NCBI RefSeq assembly: GCF_034676725.1
Contig: NZ_JAUCBR010000004.1
Span: 310,001 to 374,000, forward strand
Direction of reading: 5' to 3'
Source: Denitromonas sp.
Lineage (GTDB): Bacteria > Pseudomonadota > Gammaproteobacteria > Burkholderiales > Rhodocyclaceae
Length of the DNA stretch: 64,000 bases
This document shows positions 43,371 to 52,483 of the stretch, piece by piece. Below the pieces are notes generated by a model. That model saw only the letters and a program-made list of their open reading frames with translations. It was not told the DNA's origin and ran no database searches. Position numbers and translations under genes: made by a program. Each line of letters begins with the position of its first letter. The stretch's first letter is position 1.

Positions 43371-44463
43371 GCCGCCCCCCCTGCGCCGCCACCGCCTGCA
43401 CGAAATCGCGCATCGCCTGCGCGGGCGCCTCGGCGGCCAGCAGCGCCCCGCCGACCAGCAAGACCACATCCTCGCCGTAGCTGGCGCACATCTCGCCGAC
43501 ACGCGCCGGCGTCATGCCACCAGCCGGCACCGGCAGCGCCGGCCGGTGCCCACCGAGCGGTGCCGCCAGCGCGGCCGCGATGCGCTGGCAGGTCGCCACG
43601 TCGTAGCTGAACCGGCCGCCATGATTGGGGAAGATCACCATGTCGGCACCAATCAGGCGAAACAGCGTGCCAAACAGCACCGCCGGGTCGATGCGCAGAT
43701 GCCCGCCCAGCGCCGGATGCGCCAGCACCGGCACCCCGAGCGCGTCATGCACCAGTTCGGCCACCTGCGACACCCCGAGCACCAGCGGGCACAGCATCAC
43801 CGCCCCCACACCCACCTCGCGGCAGAGCGCCAGCTGGTCTTGCACGGCGCGGGGGCCACCGTTCAGATTGGGCGCATAGACGCAGCGCCCGCCCGTCTCA
43901 CGGTTGGCGGCATCGACCGCCGCCTGGATGGCCGGCACCCGCTCGGCAAACGGCGCGCTGACCGGGTCGGCCAGGCCGTGGTCGTCCTTGATCAGGTGGA
44001 AACCGGCGCGCGCCTGCTGGCCGGCCAGGGCCGCCAGCGCCGCCACCGAACTGCCCACCGGCTTGAGCGCGGTACAGGTGATCGCGCCATGCGGCACGCC
44101 CAGCCGTTCGCGCACGCCGGCCACGCCAAAGCGCGGCCCCGGCAGCGCCGGCAGGCCATCCGGCCAGCGCACATCGACCAGGCACACATCCGGTTGCAGC
44201 GACACATTGCCGAACCACATGTTGAGCAGCTGGCCGGCGTCATCGCCGACCGTCTCCAGCGCCAGCGCGATCACCGCCCGAAAGTGCGACGGCCCGTCCG
44301 GCGCCAGGTGCAGCACCTGCCCCATCACCGCCTCGCGCACCCGGCGGTCGGTCACCGCCGCGACGGGGCACTCCACACTTTGCTCACGCGCCAGCGCCTC
44401 GGCCCGCGCCGCGATGGTGTCCGCCGAGGCGGCGATCCGGTACGTGACATGCATCCATTTCAT
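43363..44463 (-). CDS. RuBisCO-like protein (form IV), probable 5-methylthioribulose-1-phosphate isomerase
   Basis: 366 residues with the RuBisCO large-subunit fold: N-terminal domain about 1-120 (EQSVECPVAAVTD), then an alpha/beta barrel. The first active-site Lys is K134 in TALKPVG. The carbamate-Lys region is IKDDHGLAD with K159 and D161, but the Glu that binds Mg in true RuBisCO is His162. HPALGGH (H249), NHGGR, AGGM and LVGGA are the phosphate-binding loops. The Glu-to-His change and absence of the CO2-fixing loop residues exclude carboxylation. Coupling to a cupin resembles the R. rubrum RLP. Start at 44463 or 44454. Confidence 0.88.
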   Translation of the reverse strand: MKWMHVTYRIAASADTIAARAEALAREQSVECPVAAVTDRRVREAVMGQVLHLAPDGPSHFRAVIALALETVGDDAGQLLNMWFGNVSLQPDVCLVDVRWPDGLPALPGPRFGVAGVRERLGVPHGAITCTALKPVGSSVAALAALAGQQARAGFHLIKDDHGLADPVSAPFAERVPAIQAAVDAANRETGGRCVYAPNLNGGPRAVQDQLALCREVGVGAVMLCPLVLGVSQVAELVHDALGVPVLAHPALGGHLRIDPAVLFGTLFRLIGADMVIFPNHGGRFSYDVATCQRIAAALAAPLGGHRPALPVPAGGMTPARVGEMCASYGEDVVLLVGGALLAAEAPAQAMRDFVQAVAAQGGRHG

Positions 44464-44559
44464 GGGACTCTGGTATACCTTTTCCTGCTGACACACTGAC
44501 CGGCATGTGCCGGCCACGACCCGGATTATGCCGTCTTTGGCCGAGGATCTCCGTCTGCC

Positions 44560-45309
44560 ATGAGCTTGCGCATCTGCACCTACAACATCCACAAGGGCTT
44601 CTCGCAGTTCAATCGCCGCATGGTGATTCACGAACTGCGCGACCGGCTGCGCCAGCTCGAGGTGGACATCGTCTTCCTGCAGGAGGTGCAGGGCATGCAT
44701 TTTCGCCATGCCGCGCGGCACCCGGACTGGCCGGTCGAGCCGCAGCATGAATTCCTCGCCCGCGACATCTGGCCCGCCAGCGCCTACGGCGGCAACGCCA
44801 TCTACGACCACGGCCACCACGGCAACGCGATCCTCAGCCGCTTCCCCATCCTGAGCAGCCACAACCAGGACGTGTCCGACCACCGCTTCGAGCGCCGCGG
44901 CCTGCTCCATTGCGAGATCTCGCCGGGGCCGGACTTGCCAACCATCCATTGCGTGTGCGTGCACCTGGGCCTGATGGCCGGCAGCCGGCGCCGGCAGATG
45001 GACGCACTCGCCCGACGCATGGAAACGCTGGCCGGCCCCGATGCCCCCCTGCTCATCGCCGGCGACTTCAACGACTGGCGCAACCACGCCGATGCGCTGC
45101 TGGCAGACCGGCTCGGCGTGCGCGAGGCCTTCTGCGGCAGCGGCGGCGCGCCGGCGCGCAGCTTTCCGAGCCGGCTGCCGGTGCTGCGCCTCGACCGCAT
45201 CTATGTGCGCGGGCTGGAGGTCAACGCCAGCCAGGTGCATTTCGGCCAGCCCTGGTCGCGCATCTCCGACCACGCGGCCCTCACCGCCGACCTGGCCTGG
45301 CCATCGTGA
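44560..45309 (+). CDS. endonuclease/exonuclease/phosphatase family protein (YbhP-like)
   Basis: 249 residues with the EEP fold: RICTYNIHKGFSQFN, the catalytic Glu in DIVFLQEVQG, CVHLGLMAGSRRRQMDAL, GDFNDWRN and the terminal SDHAAL. It precedes and overlaps clsB (GTGA), like ybhP before ybhO (clsB) in E. coli. A role in phospholipid metabolism is inferred from this coupling; nuclease or phosphodiesterase activity is only a family prediction. Confidence 0.9.
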   Translation: MSLRICTYNIHKGFSQFNRRMVIHELRDRLRQLEVDIVFLQEVQGMHFRHAARHPDWPVEPQHEFLARDIWPASAYGGNAIYDHGHHGNAILSRFPILSSHNQDVSDHRFERRGLLHCEISPGPDLPTIHCVCVHLGLMAGSRRRQMDALARRMETLAGPDAPLLIAGDFNDWRNHADALLADRLGVREAFCGSGGAPARSFPSRLPVLRLDRIYVRGLEVNASQVHFGQPWSRISDHAALTADLAWPS

Positions 45310-46496
45310 TCTCGCGCGAGCTATGGCCGCATTTCAGCGAGGGCAACGCCGTCACCCTGCTGGAAAACGGCGCCGAGTTCTTCCCCGCGCTGGCCTCGGC
45401 CATCGACCATGCGCGCGAGGAGGTGTTTCTCGAGACCTACATCTTCCGCGACGACCGCATCGGTCAGATGATTGCCGAGGCGCTGGTGCGGGCAGCCGAG
45501 CGCGGCGTCATCGTCAGCCTGCTGGTCGATGGCTTCGGTAGCCGCGATTTCGTCGCCAGCCACATGAACCGACTGGTCGAAAAAGGCGTGCGCATGCTGG
45601 TGTACCGGCGCGAGGTCGGCCGCCTGCTGCTGCGCCGACACCGTCTGCGCCGGCTGCACCGCAAGCTCGCCGCCATCGATGGCCGGATCGCCTTCGTCGG
45701 CGGCATCAACATCGTCGATGACCACAACACCGCGCTACCCGGCCACCCGCGCCACGACTACGCCGTGCGCGTCGAGGGGCCGCTGCTGCAGCCGATCCAC
45801 GACACCACCCGCCGCCTGTGGGAGCTGGTCGCCTGGGCCAGCTTCCGCCAGCGCCTGCGCCTGCGCAACGTGGCCACACCGCGCACCGACAACGCTGGCA
45901 CGATCCGGGCGGCCTTCGTCATCCGCGACAACCTGCGCCATCGCCGCGATATCGAGACCGCTTACCTGCAAGCCATCGACCAGGCCGAGCGCGAGGTCGT
46001 GATCGCCAACGCCTATTTCCTGCCGGGGCGGCGCGTGCGCAAGGCGCTGACCGCCGCCGCCGACCGCGGCGTGACGGTGATCATCCTGCTGCAGGGGCGG
46101 GTCGAGTACGCCTTGCAGCATTACGCCACCAAGGCGCTCTACCCGGCGCTGATCCGCCACGGGGTACGCATTTTCGAGTATCACCGCAGCTTCCTGCATG
46201 CCAAGGTGGCGGTCATCGACGGCCACTGGGCCACGGTGGGCTCGAGCAACTTCGATCCGTTCAGCCTGCTGCTGGCGCGCGAGGGCAACGTCATCGTGCG
46301 TGACACCGGCTTTGCCGGCCGGCTGCGCGAACGCCTCGACGCGGCCATGGCCGACGGTGCGATCGAGCTCGACCCCCGCCACTGGCGGCGCAAGGCGTGG
46401 CTCACCCGCGCCCTGCACTGGATCGCCTACGGGCTGGTACGGATGGCGGTCGGGCTGTCGGGCTACGCGGGTGACCGACAGGCGGAAACGCGCTGA
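45306..46496 (+). CDS. clsB: cardiolipin synthase B (phospholipase D family)
   Basis: 396 residues with two HKD motifs: HRKLAAIDGRIAFVGG about residue 119 and HAKVAVIDGHWATVGSSNFD about residue 298, both complete. It joins two phosphatidylglycerol molecules, or one with phosphatidylethanolamine in E. coli ClsB-like enzymes, at the inner membrane. It lacks the N-terminal membrane spans of ClsA, as expected. The start is a GTG at 45306 overlapping the preceding stop. Confidence 0.93.
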   Translation: MISRELWPHFSEGNAVTLLENGAEFFPALASAIDHAREEVFLETYIFRDDRIGQMIAEALVRAAERGVIVSLLVDGFGSRDFVASHMNRLVEKGVRMLVYRREVGRLLLRRHRLRRLHRKLAAIDGRIAFVGGINIVDDHNTALPGHPRHDYAVRVEGPLLQPIHDTTRRLWELVAWASFRQRLRLRNVATPRTDNAGTIRAAFVIRDNLRHRRDIETAYLQAIDQAEREVVIANAYFLPGRRVRKALTAAADRGVTVIILLQGRVEYALQHYATKALYPALIRHGVRIFEYHRSFLHAKVAVIDGHWATVGSSNFDPFSLLLAREGNVIVRDTGFAGRLRERLDAAMADGAIELDPRHWRRKAWLTRALHWIAYGLVRMAVGLSGYAGDRQAETR

Positions 46497-46497
46497 C

Positions 46498-46989
46498 TCA
46501 ACCCACCGGGCGTTCGATCCGCGGCGGCGGCACCGGGCGCTTGCTGGAAATCACCCCGGTATTGACGCCGAACCAGCCCAGCCCGCCGAACAGGCGCGCG
46601 TATTCGATTTTCACGCAACGATCCATCACCACCTGCAGGCCGGCCGCTTCGGCCCGCGCCACCGCCGCGTGGTTGATCACGCCCAGCTGCAGCCAGAGCG
46701 TCCGCGCGCCGATGGCGATGGCGTCGTCAACGATCGGCAGCAACTCCTCGGGTTTGCGAAAGCAGTCGACCATGTCCACCGGCCCCGGGATGTCGCGCAG
46801 GCTCGGATAGCAGCGCTCACCGAGCACCGTCTCGTAGGCCGGGTTGACCGGAATGATGGTGTAGCCACGCTGCTGCATATACTGCGCAGCAAAGAAGCTC
46901 GGCCGGTTCCACTTGGCGGACAGCCCGACCACGGCAATCGTGCGGGTTTGCGCCAGCACCCGGCGCAGGCCATCGGCGTCATCGATCAT
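46498..46989 (-). CDS. CoA-binding domain protein (YccU-like)
   Basis: 163 residues with one Rossmann-type CoA-binding domain: TIAVVGLSAKWNRPSFFAAQYMQQRGYTIIPVNP, then VDMVDCFRKPEELLPIVDDAIAIGARTLWLQLGV. The ATG at 46989 has AAGGAGAG upstream and overlaps gluQ by 11 bases, so they are co-transcribed. It is convergent with clsB with one base between stops. The function of this widespread family is unknown; a C-terminal Cys (VVMDRCVKIEY) is conserved. Confidence 0.9.
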   Translation of the reverse strand: MIDDADGLRRVLAQTRTIAVVGLSAKWNRPSFFAAQYMQQRGYTIIPVNPAYETVLGERCYPSLRDIPGPVDMVDCFRKPEELLPIVDDAIAIGARTLWLQLGVINHAAVARAEAAGLQVVMDRCVKIEYARLFGGLGWFGVNTGVISSKRPVPPPRIERPVG

Positions 46990-47899
46990 AGTCTCTCCTT
47001 GCATGCACCGCGGCGGTCCGCGGCACGGCTTCCAGCGACCAGTGAGCCAGCGCCCACGGCCAGATGTGTGCCACCGGAGCGCCGGCCAGCTCGGCCGGTG
47101 GCGCCTGCCCGAGGCAGCACAGCGCATCGAACAGCACCTGAGCGTCGGGCAGCCCATCGACCGCCCGCGCCAGCGACTGCTTCGACAGCTTCTGCCCGTG
47201 CGCGTCCACCACCACGGGCAAGTGAGCATACCGCGGCGTGGGGATATCCAGCGCCGCCTGCAGCGCAATCTGCCGCGCCGTCGATGGCAGCAGGTCGATT
47301 CCGCGCACCACCTCGGTCACCCCGGCAGCCGCATCATCGACGACCACCGCCAGCTGGTAGGCGTACAAGCCATCGGCGCGCAGCAACACGAAATCGCCCA
47401 CATCGGCCGCCACATCCTCGGCCATCTCGCCCTGCACCCGGTCGACAAACCGGACCACGCCCGGCGCCACCGCAAAACGCCAGGCGCGCGCCGTCTGTCC
47501 GGCCGGAAGGCCCGCTCGGCAGGTGCCCGGGTAGCGCGCCGAGCCATCTGCCGCCCGTGGCGCACCGGCCAGCATCTTGCGGGTACACGCACAGCCATAG
47601 ACCCGGTCGCGCGCGCGCAGCACCGCCAGGGCCTCGGCATAGTCGGGCAGGCGCTCATGCTGCCACACCAGCGGCCCATCCCATTCAAAGCCCAGCCGAG
47701 CCAGCGTACGGACGATTCCCTCGCCCGCGCCCGGCACCGAGCGCGGCGCGTCAACATCCTCGATGCGCAGCAGCCAGCGCCCCCCTGCCGCACGCGCCGA
47801 CAGATAGCTGCCGACCGCCGCCACCACCGAGCCGAAATGCAGCGGTCCGGAGGGCGAGGGGGCAAAGCGTCCGACGGGGGGAACCGGGGTATCTTTCAT
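46979..47899 (-). CDS. gluQ: glutamyl-queuosine tRNA(Asp) synthetase
   Basis: 306 residues, a truncated class I synthetase without an anticodon-binding domain. HIGH-like APSPSGPLHFGS, zinc ligands in GCACTRKM with a later RYPGTCRAGLP, and KLSKQ (KMSKS-like) are present. It attaches glutamate to the queuosine of tRNA-Asp. The start MKDTPVPPVGRFAPSPSGPL at 47899 is set by the family N-terminus; the frame is open upstream. Confidence 0.94.
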   Translation of the reverse strand: MKDTPVPPVGRFAPSPSGPLHFGSVVAAVGSYLSARAAGGRWLLRIEDVDAPRSVPGAGEGIVRTLARLGFEWDGPLVWQHERLPDYAEALAVLRARDRVYGCACTRKMLAGAPRAADGSARYPGTCRAGLPAGQTARAWRFAVAPGVVRFVDRVQGEMAEDVAADVGDFVLLRADGLYAYQLAVVVDDAAAGVTEVVRGIDLLPSTARQIALQAALDIPTPRYAHLPVVVDAHGQKLSKQSLARAVDGLPDAQVLFDALCCLGQAPPAELAGAPVAHIWPWALAHWSLEAVPRTAAVHARRDYDR

Positions 47900-48031
47900 G
47901 GCCGACATGCTAAACCATGGCCACGATCCAGGCATTCGGCTCCTCGCGCTATCACCAATGGTCAATATTCAGGCCGAAACAATCGGCCGATAATCTGAGC
48001 CAGTCTTCCCCCTCTGCCACGGGTGGTCTGC

Positions 48032-49981
48032 ATGGAAGTCTCGCTTCGCCAGCACCGGAACAAACACGCGCGCGCTAATGCCCTTGCGCAGCGTGCGCAT
48101 GCCGAATCCTTGCGACTGCTGGCCGTCAACGTCCGCGCCGGCATCATCGCGCTGCTGGCAGGCACCTTCGGCGCGCTGGTGTGGCTGTGGCCGGTGATGG
48201 ACCCGATGGTCCTGCTGGCCTGGGGGGCCGGCATGATCGTCGGCGTGTTCACTGCCACCCATCTGGTGCGCGCCAGCGCCGAGTGGCCCCAGACGCCCGA
48301 CACGCTGCAACGCCTGGAGTGGTGCTTTGCCGCCAACGCCTGCTTCATCGGCGCCCTGTGGGGCGCGCTCCCGCTGCTGGGGGCCTACACGCCCAATGGT
48401 GGCGCACAGACCCTGATCATCATGCTGCTGGGCATCGTCGCCCTCGGTGGCGCCGGCATCTTCGCCCCCAGCCGGCTCGTGTTCTTCGCCTTCATCATCC
48501 CCGAGATCGGCCCGCTCATCGCCACGCTGGCGGCCGACCCGCCTGCCGCCCTGCCCCAGGCCGCCATCGCCACCGGCGTGTTTGCCGCCATGCTCGGCGC
48601 CCTCCACGAGTTGTTCCACCACACACTGACGGCCACCGTTGCCCAGCGATTGAGCAGCGACACCCTGGCCGAAGAGCAGCGGGTGATCCTCGACAGCGCC
48701 GCCGAAGCCATTCTGTTCACCCGCGGCGAACGGCTGATCAAATGCAACCGCCGCTTTGCCGACATGGTCGGTGAATCGGTCGAGCATCTCTGCGGCCGCC
48801 CGCTGTGGCAGTGGCTCGCCGACCCCGCCGAGTGGCACCGCCACGCCGACCGGGCGCGCAACGCATTGGCCAGTGGCCTGACTTTCCGCACCAAGATTCG
48901 CCTGCGCCGCGCCAACGGCGAACTGCTGTGGGTCGAATTCTCCGCCGAAGCGGTCGACCCCGGCCGCCTCGACAAGGGCATCGTCTGGCTGGGCCAGGAC
49001 CTGACCTCGCGACTGCGTTCGGAAACAACCCTGCATGAATCCGAAGCCCGCTACCGCCAGCTGATCACCCTCACCTCCGACTGGTACTGGGAGTGGGACG
49101 ACCGGCTGCGCTTCACCCATGTCAGCGGCCCGGGCACCGAGCGCGCCGGCCTCGGGCCCAGTGCCTATGGCCGCAGCCTTGGCGCCCTGCCGCAGATCAG
49201 CGGCGTCAACGCCGAGCGGTGGTCCACCCTGCAGCGCCAGATCGAACGCCACGAGCCCTTCCGCGACTTCATCTGGCAGGCCTGTGACGACGCCAAGGAC
49301 GTCCGCTGGTTCTCGATGAGCGGCAACCCGACCTTCGACACCGACGGCAACTTTGCCGGCTACCATGGCATCGGCTCGGAGGTCACCGAGCAGATGCGGG
49401 GCTCCGAGCAGTTCCGCCACCTCGCCTACCACGACACCCTCACCGGCCTGCCCAACCGCCGCCTGCTCGATGACCGCCTGCACCTGGCCATTGCCCAGGC
49501 CTCGCGTCGCAGTCAGCGGCTGGCTGTGATGGTGGTGGACCTGGACAACTTCAAGATCATCAACGACAGCGCCGGCCACGCCACCGGCGATCTGGTGCTG
49601 ATGGCGGTGGCCCGCCGGCTCCAGGCCGCCATCCGCGCCAGCGATACCGTCGCCCGGCTCGGCGGCGATGAGTTCGTGGCCATCCTGCCGGACATCGAAG
49701 ACCTTGCCGCGGCCTGCACCGTCGCCGACAAAATCACCGAGGCGCTCGCCCAGCCGATCGATGCCGGCGAACGCCAGTACCTGCTCGGCGGCAGTGTCGG
49801 CGTGGCGATCTATCCCGACGACGGCGGCAGCGCCCGCGCCCTGCTGGCACGGGCCGACGCGGCCATGTACGAGGCCAAACGCCAGGGCGGCAGCCGCCAT
49901 GCCACCCACCGGCCGGCCACCGTAGAACACGAGCCGAAACCGTCCCGCAAGGCGCTCAAGCCCAGCACCCCGACGAACTGA
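48032..49981 (+). CDS. membrane diguanylate cyclase with two PAS domains
   Basis: 649 residues. About six membrane spans lie within the first ~190 residues, followed by PAS 1 about 205-330, PAS 2 about 340-460 and GGDEF about 475-640. The active site VARLGGDEFVA is intact, and the inhibitory site RASD lies five residues before it, so product inhibition is expected. There is no EAL domain. It should make cyclic di-GMP in response to a cytosolic signal read by the PAS domains. ATG at 48032 (CGGGTGG upstream) was preferred to a GTG three codons earlier. Confidence 0.93.
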   Translation: MEVSLRQHRNKHARANALAQRAHAESLRLLAVNVRAGIIALLAGTFGALVWLWPVMDPMVLLAWGAGMIVGVFTATHLVRASAEWPQTPDTLQRLEWCFAANACFIGALWGALPLLGAYTPNGGAQTLIIMLLGIVALGGAGIFAPSRLVFFAFIIPEIGPLIATLAADPPAALPQAAIATGVFAAMLGALHELFHHTLTATVAQRLSSDTLAEEQRVILDSAAEAILFTRGERLIKCNRRFADMVGESVEHLCGRPLWQWLADPAEWHRHADRARNALASGLTFRTKIRLRRANGELLWVEFSAEAVDPGRLDKGIVWLGQDLTSRLRSETTLHESEARYRQLITLTSDWYWEWDDRLRFTHVSGPGTERAGLGPSAYGRSLGALPQISGVNAERWSTLQRQIERHEPFRDFIWQACDDAKDVRWFSMSGNPTFDTDGNFAGYHGIGSEVTEQMRGSEQFRHLAYHDTLTGLPNRRLLDDRLHLAIAQASRRSQRLAVMVVDLDNFKIINDSAGHATGDLVLMAVARRLQAAIRASDTVARLGGDEFVAILPDIEDLAAACTVADKITEALAQPIDAGERQYLLGGSVGVAIYPDDGGSARALLARADAAMYEAKRQGGSRHATHRPATVEHEPKPSRKALKPSTPTN

Positions 49982-49989
49982 TCATGCCC

Positions 49990-50027
49990 AAAAGCAAAAG
50001 GCCCCGACATGATGCGGGGCCTCTTTG
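49990..50027. terminator. rho-independent terminator between the GGDEF gene and ychF
   Basis: Stem AGGCCCCG/CGGGGCCT with an eight-base loop. On the minus strand it is followed by TTTGCTTTT, on the plus strand by CTTTGC. It lies between convergent stops and mainly fits ychF. Confidence 0.85.
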
Positions 50028-50058
50028 CTGGCAGCCATGACCGGCTGCATCCGACGGC

Positions 50059-51150
50059 TCAGACGTTGAACAGGAAGTTCAGCACGTCGCCATCCTGCAC
50101 CACGTAGTCCTTGCCTTCGGCGCGCATCTTGCCCGCCTCCTTGGCGCCCTGCTCGCCACCATAGGTGATGAAGTCGTCGTAGGCGATGGTCTGGGCACGA
50201 ATGAAGCCGCGCTCGAAATCGGTGTGGATGACACCGGCCGCCTGCGGGGCGGTGTCGCCGACATGGATAGTCCAGGCGCGCACTTCCTTCACCCCGGCGG
50301 TGAAGTAGGTCTGCAGGCCGAGCAGGCGGTAGCCGGCACGGATCAAGCGGTTCAGACCCGGCTCGGCCAGCCCCAGGTCTTCGAGGAAGGCCTGCTTGTC
50401 CTCGTCGTCCAGATCGGCCAGCTCCTGCTCGATCTTGGCGCACACGGCCACCACCGGCGCCCCTTCACTCTCGGCCAGGGCCTTGAGGCGATCGAGGTGC
50501 GGGTTGTTCTCGAAACCATCCTCGAGCACATTGGCCACATACATGGCCGGCTTGATGGTGAGCAGGCACAGCGGGCGGATCAGTTCGATCTCGTCCGCCG
50601 ACAGCCCCAGCGTACGCACGGTGCGTCCCTCGTTCAGATGCGGCAGCAGGCGCTCGAGCACCTCGACCAGTTTCTTGGCGTCCTTGTCGCCGGCGCGCGC
50701 CTTCTTGTTCTCGCGATGCAGCGCCTTGTCGACCGCTGACAGGTCGGCCAGCGCCAGTTCGGTGACGATGGTTTCCATGTCGGCGATCGGATCGACCCGG
50801 CCCGACACATGGACCACGTTTTCGTCATCGAAGCAGCGCACCACGTTCACGATGGCGTCGGTTTCGCGGATATTGGCCAGGAACTGGTTGCCCAGCCCCT
50901 CGCCCTTGGATGCGCCAGCGACCAGGCCGGCGATGTCGACGAACTCGACGATGGCCGGTTGCACGCGCTGCGGCTTGACGATGGCCGACAACGCGTCGAG
51001 GCGCGGATCGGGCACTTCAACGATGCCGACGTTCGGCTCGATGGTGCAGAACGGGTAGTTCTCCGCCGCGATGCCCGATTTTGTCAGGGCGTTGAACAGC
51101 GTGGACTTGCCAACGTTGGGCAGACCGACGATGCCGCATTTCAGACTCAT
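50059..51150 (-). CDS. ychF: redox-regulated ATPase YchF (Obg-like)
   Basis: 363 residues. P-loop GLPNVGKSTLFNAL at residues 9-22, switch region DIAGLVAGASKGEGLGNQFL and a C-terminal TGS-type domain ending KDYVVQDGDVLNFLFNV. YchF binds ATP rather than GTP and associates with ribosomes. The ATG overlaps the pth stop (ATGA), the usual pth-ychF pairing. Confidence 0.96.
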   Translation of the reverse strand: MSLKCGIVGLPNVGKSTLFNALTKSGIAAENYPFCTIEPNVGIVEVPDPRLDALSAIVKPQRVQPAIVEFVDIAGLVAGASKGEGLGNQFLANIRETDAIVNVVRCFDDENVVHVSGRVDPIADMETIVTELALADLSAVDKALHRENKKARAGDKDAKKLVEVLERLLPHLNEGRTVRTLGLSADEIELIRPLCLLTIKPAMYVANVLEDGFENNPHLDRLKALAESEGAPVVAVCAKIEQELADLDDEDKQAFLEDLGLAEPGLNRLIRAGYRLLGLQTYFTAGVKEVRAWTIHVGDTAPQAAGVIHTDFERGFIRAQTIAYDDFITYGGEQGAKEAGKMRAEGKDYVVQDGDVLNFLFNV

Positions 51151-51746
51151 GATGTCGCTTCCTTGGCGCGCCCAGGGCGCGTATTGATCTTCTGCGTGGC
51201 GACCTCGAAGGCGCCGCGCGCAATGTCGGGCCACGCCAGCAGCGCGCGATCCATGGCCACCGCGATGGCCTCGTGTTCTTCCTTGCGTGGCGGCTTGAGC
51301 ACATAGCTGACCACCGCATTGCGATCGCCCGGATGGCCAATGCCAAAGCGCAGGCGCCAGTAGTCCTGCGTGCCGCAATGCGAGGTGATGTCCTTCAGGC
51401 CGTTGTGGCCGCCCAGGCCTCCGCCGAACTTGAGGCGCGCCTGCCCCGGCGGCAGATCGAGTTCGTCATGCACCACCAGGATTTCTTCCGGCGCGATCCG
51501 GTAGAACCGGGCCAGGGCACTGACGGACTGGCCCGAGCGGTTCATGAAGGTGTCCGGCATCAACAGCCACAGGCCGTCCGGCCCCTTGGCCACCTGGCCA
51601 TGAAAACGGCTCTCGCGATTGAAGCGCAAGCCGAGATCACCGGCGAGGCGCTCACAAAACCAAAACCCGGCATTGTGCCGGGTTTCGGAATATTCGGCCC
51701 CGGGATTCCCGAGGCCGACGATCAGGCGCGGAGGCTTTGAACTCAT
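51147..51746 (-). CDS. pth: peptidyl-tRNA hydrolase
   Basis: 199 residues. Active-site positions are visible: GLGNPG (Asn14), TRHNAG (catalytic His24), PDTFMNRSG and HDELDLPPG. It frees tRNA from peptidyl-tRNA dropped by ribosomes. It follows rplY by 32 bp and precedes ychF. Confidence 0.96.
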   Translation of the reverse strand: MSSKPPRLIVGLGNPGAEYSETRHNAGFWFCERLAGDLGLRFNRESRFHGQVAKGPDGLWLLMPDTFMNRSGQSVSALARFYRIAPEEILVVHDELDLPPGQARLKFGGGLGGHNGLKDITSHCGTQDYWRLRFGIGHPGDRNAVVSYVLKPPRKEEHEAIAVAMDRALLAWPDIARGAFEVATQKINTRPGRAKEATS

Positions 51747-51778
51747 GCGTCAATCCAATTCCGACACGCCCGAGGGCA

Positions 51779-52405
51779 TTACTCTTCGGCTGCTGCTTCG
51801 CCGCCTTCTTCAGCCTCTTCGGCCACGTCGGCTTCTTTGACCTGCGGCGACAGGATGGTGACCACCACCTGGTCCGGGTGGCCGTGGTCGATGACTTCCA
51901 CGCCCTCGGGCAGCTTGAGGCCGGCCAGGGTGATCGAGTCGCCCAGGTTCATGCCGGTCAGGTCGACTTCGATGAACTCCGGCAGGTTGCGCGGCAGGGT
52001 GGAGATTTCCACTTCGGTCAGGATGTGCGAGGCGATGCCGTGCTGGACCTTCAGGCCCGGCGAGGCTTCTTCATTGGTGAAGTGCAGCGGCACCTTCATG
52101 GTGATGGCCACGCCGGTCTTGACGCGCATGAAGTCCATGTGCAGCACCAGCTGCTTGTACGGGTGCCACTGCGCGTCGCGCAGCACAACGCTCTCGACCT
52201 GGCCATCGACATCGACGTTCAGGATCGATGCGTGGAAGGCTTCCTTGTGCAGCCAGTGGTACATCTCGTTGTGGTCCAGGGTGACGCTGACGGCGTCCTG
52301 GTCCGCGCCGAAAATGATGGCGGGCACCTGGCCTGCGCGACGCAGGCGGCGGCTCGCACTCGATCCCTGCTCGGCGCGCTTGGCGGCTTTGATAGTGATA
52401 TCCAT
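51779..52405 (-). CDS. rplY: 50S ribosomal protein L25/general stress protein Ctc
   Basis: 208 residues, the long Ctc form: an N-terminal L25 domain (about 1-90; GQVPAIIFGADQDAVSVTLDHNE) that binds 5S rRNA, and a C-terminal beta domain (about 95-185), ending in a very acidic tail of Glu and Ala. It lies between prs and pth as in most betaproteobacteria. Confidence 0.95.
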   Translation of the reverse strand: MDITIKAAKRAEQGSSASRRLRRAGQVPAIIFGADQDAVSVTLDHNEMYHWLHKEAFHASILNVDVDGQVESVVLRDAQWHPYKQLVLHMDFMRVKTGVAITMKVPLHFTNEEASPGLKVQHGIASHILTEVEISTLPRNLPEFIEVDLTGMNLGDSITLAGLKLPEGVEVIDHGHPDQVVVTILSPQVKEADVAEEAEEGGEAAAEE

Positions 52406-52425
52406 GACAACTCCACTTGAAGACA

Positions 52426-52477
52426 GGCCCGTCCGCGACCAGACGGGCCGAAAAACCCGGCGACTTCGCCGCCGGGG
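52426..52477 (-). terminator. two hairpins after prs, the first a terminator
   Basis: At 52450-52477 the minus strand has the stem CCCGGCG/CGCCGGG followed by TTTTT, 7 bp after the prs stop. At 52426-52449 a second stem GGCCCGTC/GACGGGCC follows. Together they could attenuate read-through into rplY. Confidence 0.75.
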
Positions 52478-52483
52478 GAAAAA

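Noticed and set aside
47969..49930. A 653-codon minus-strand frame opposite the GGDEF gene
   Set aside because: The plus-strand protein has intact GGDEF and PAS motifs; the opposite frame has none.
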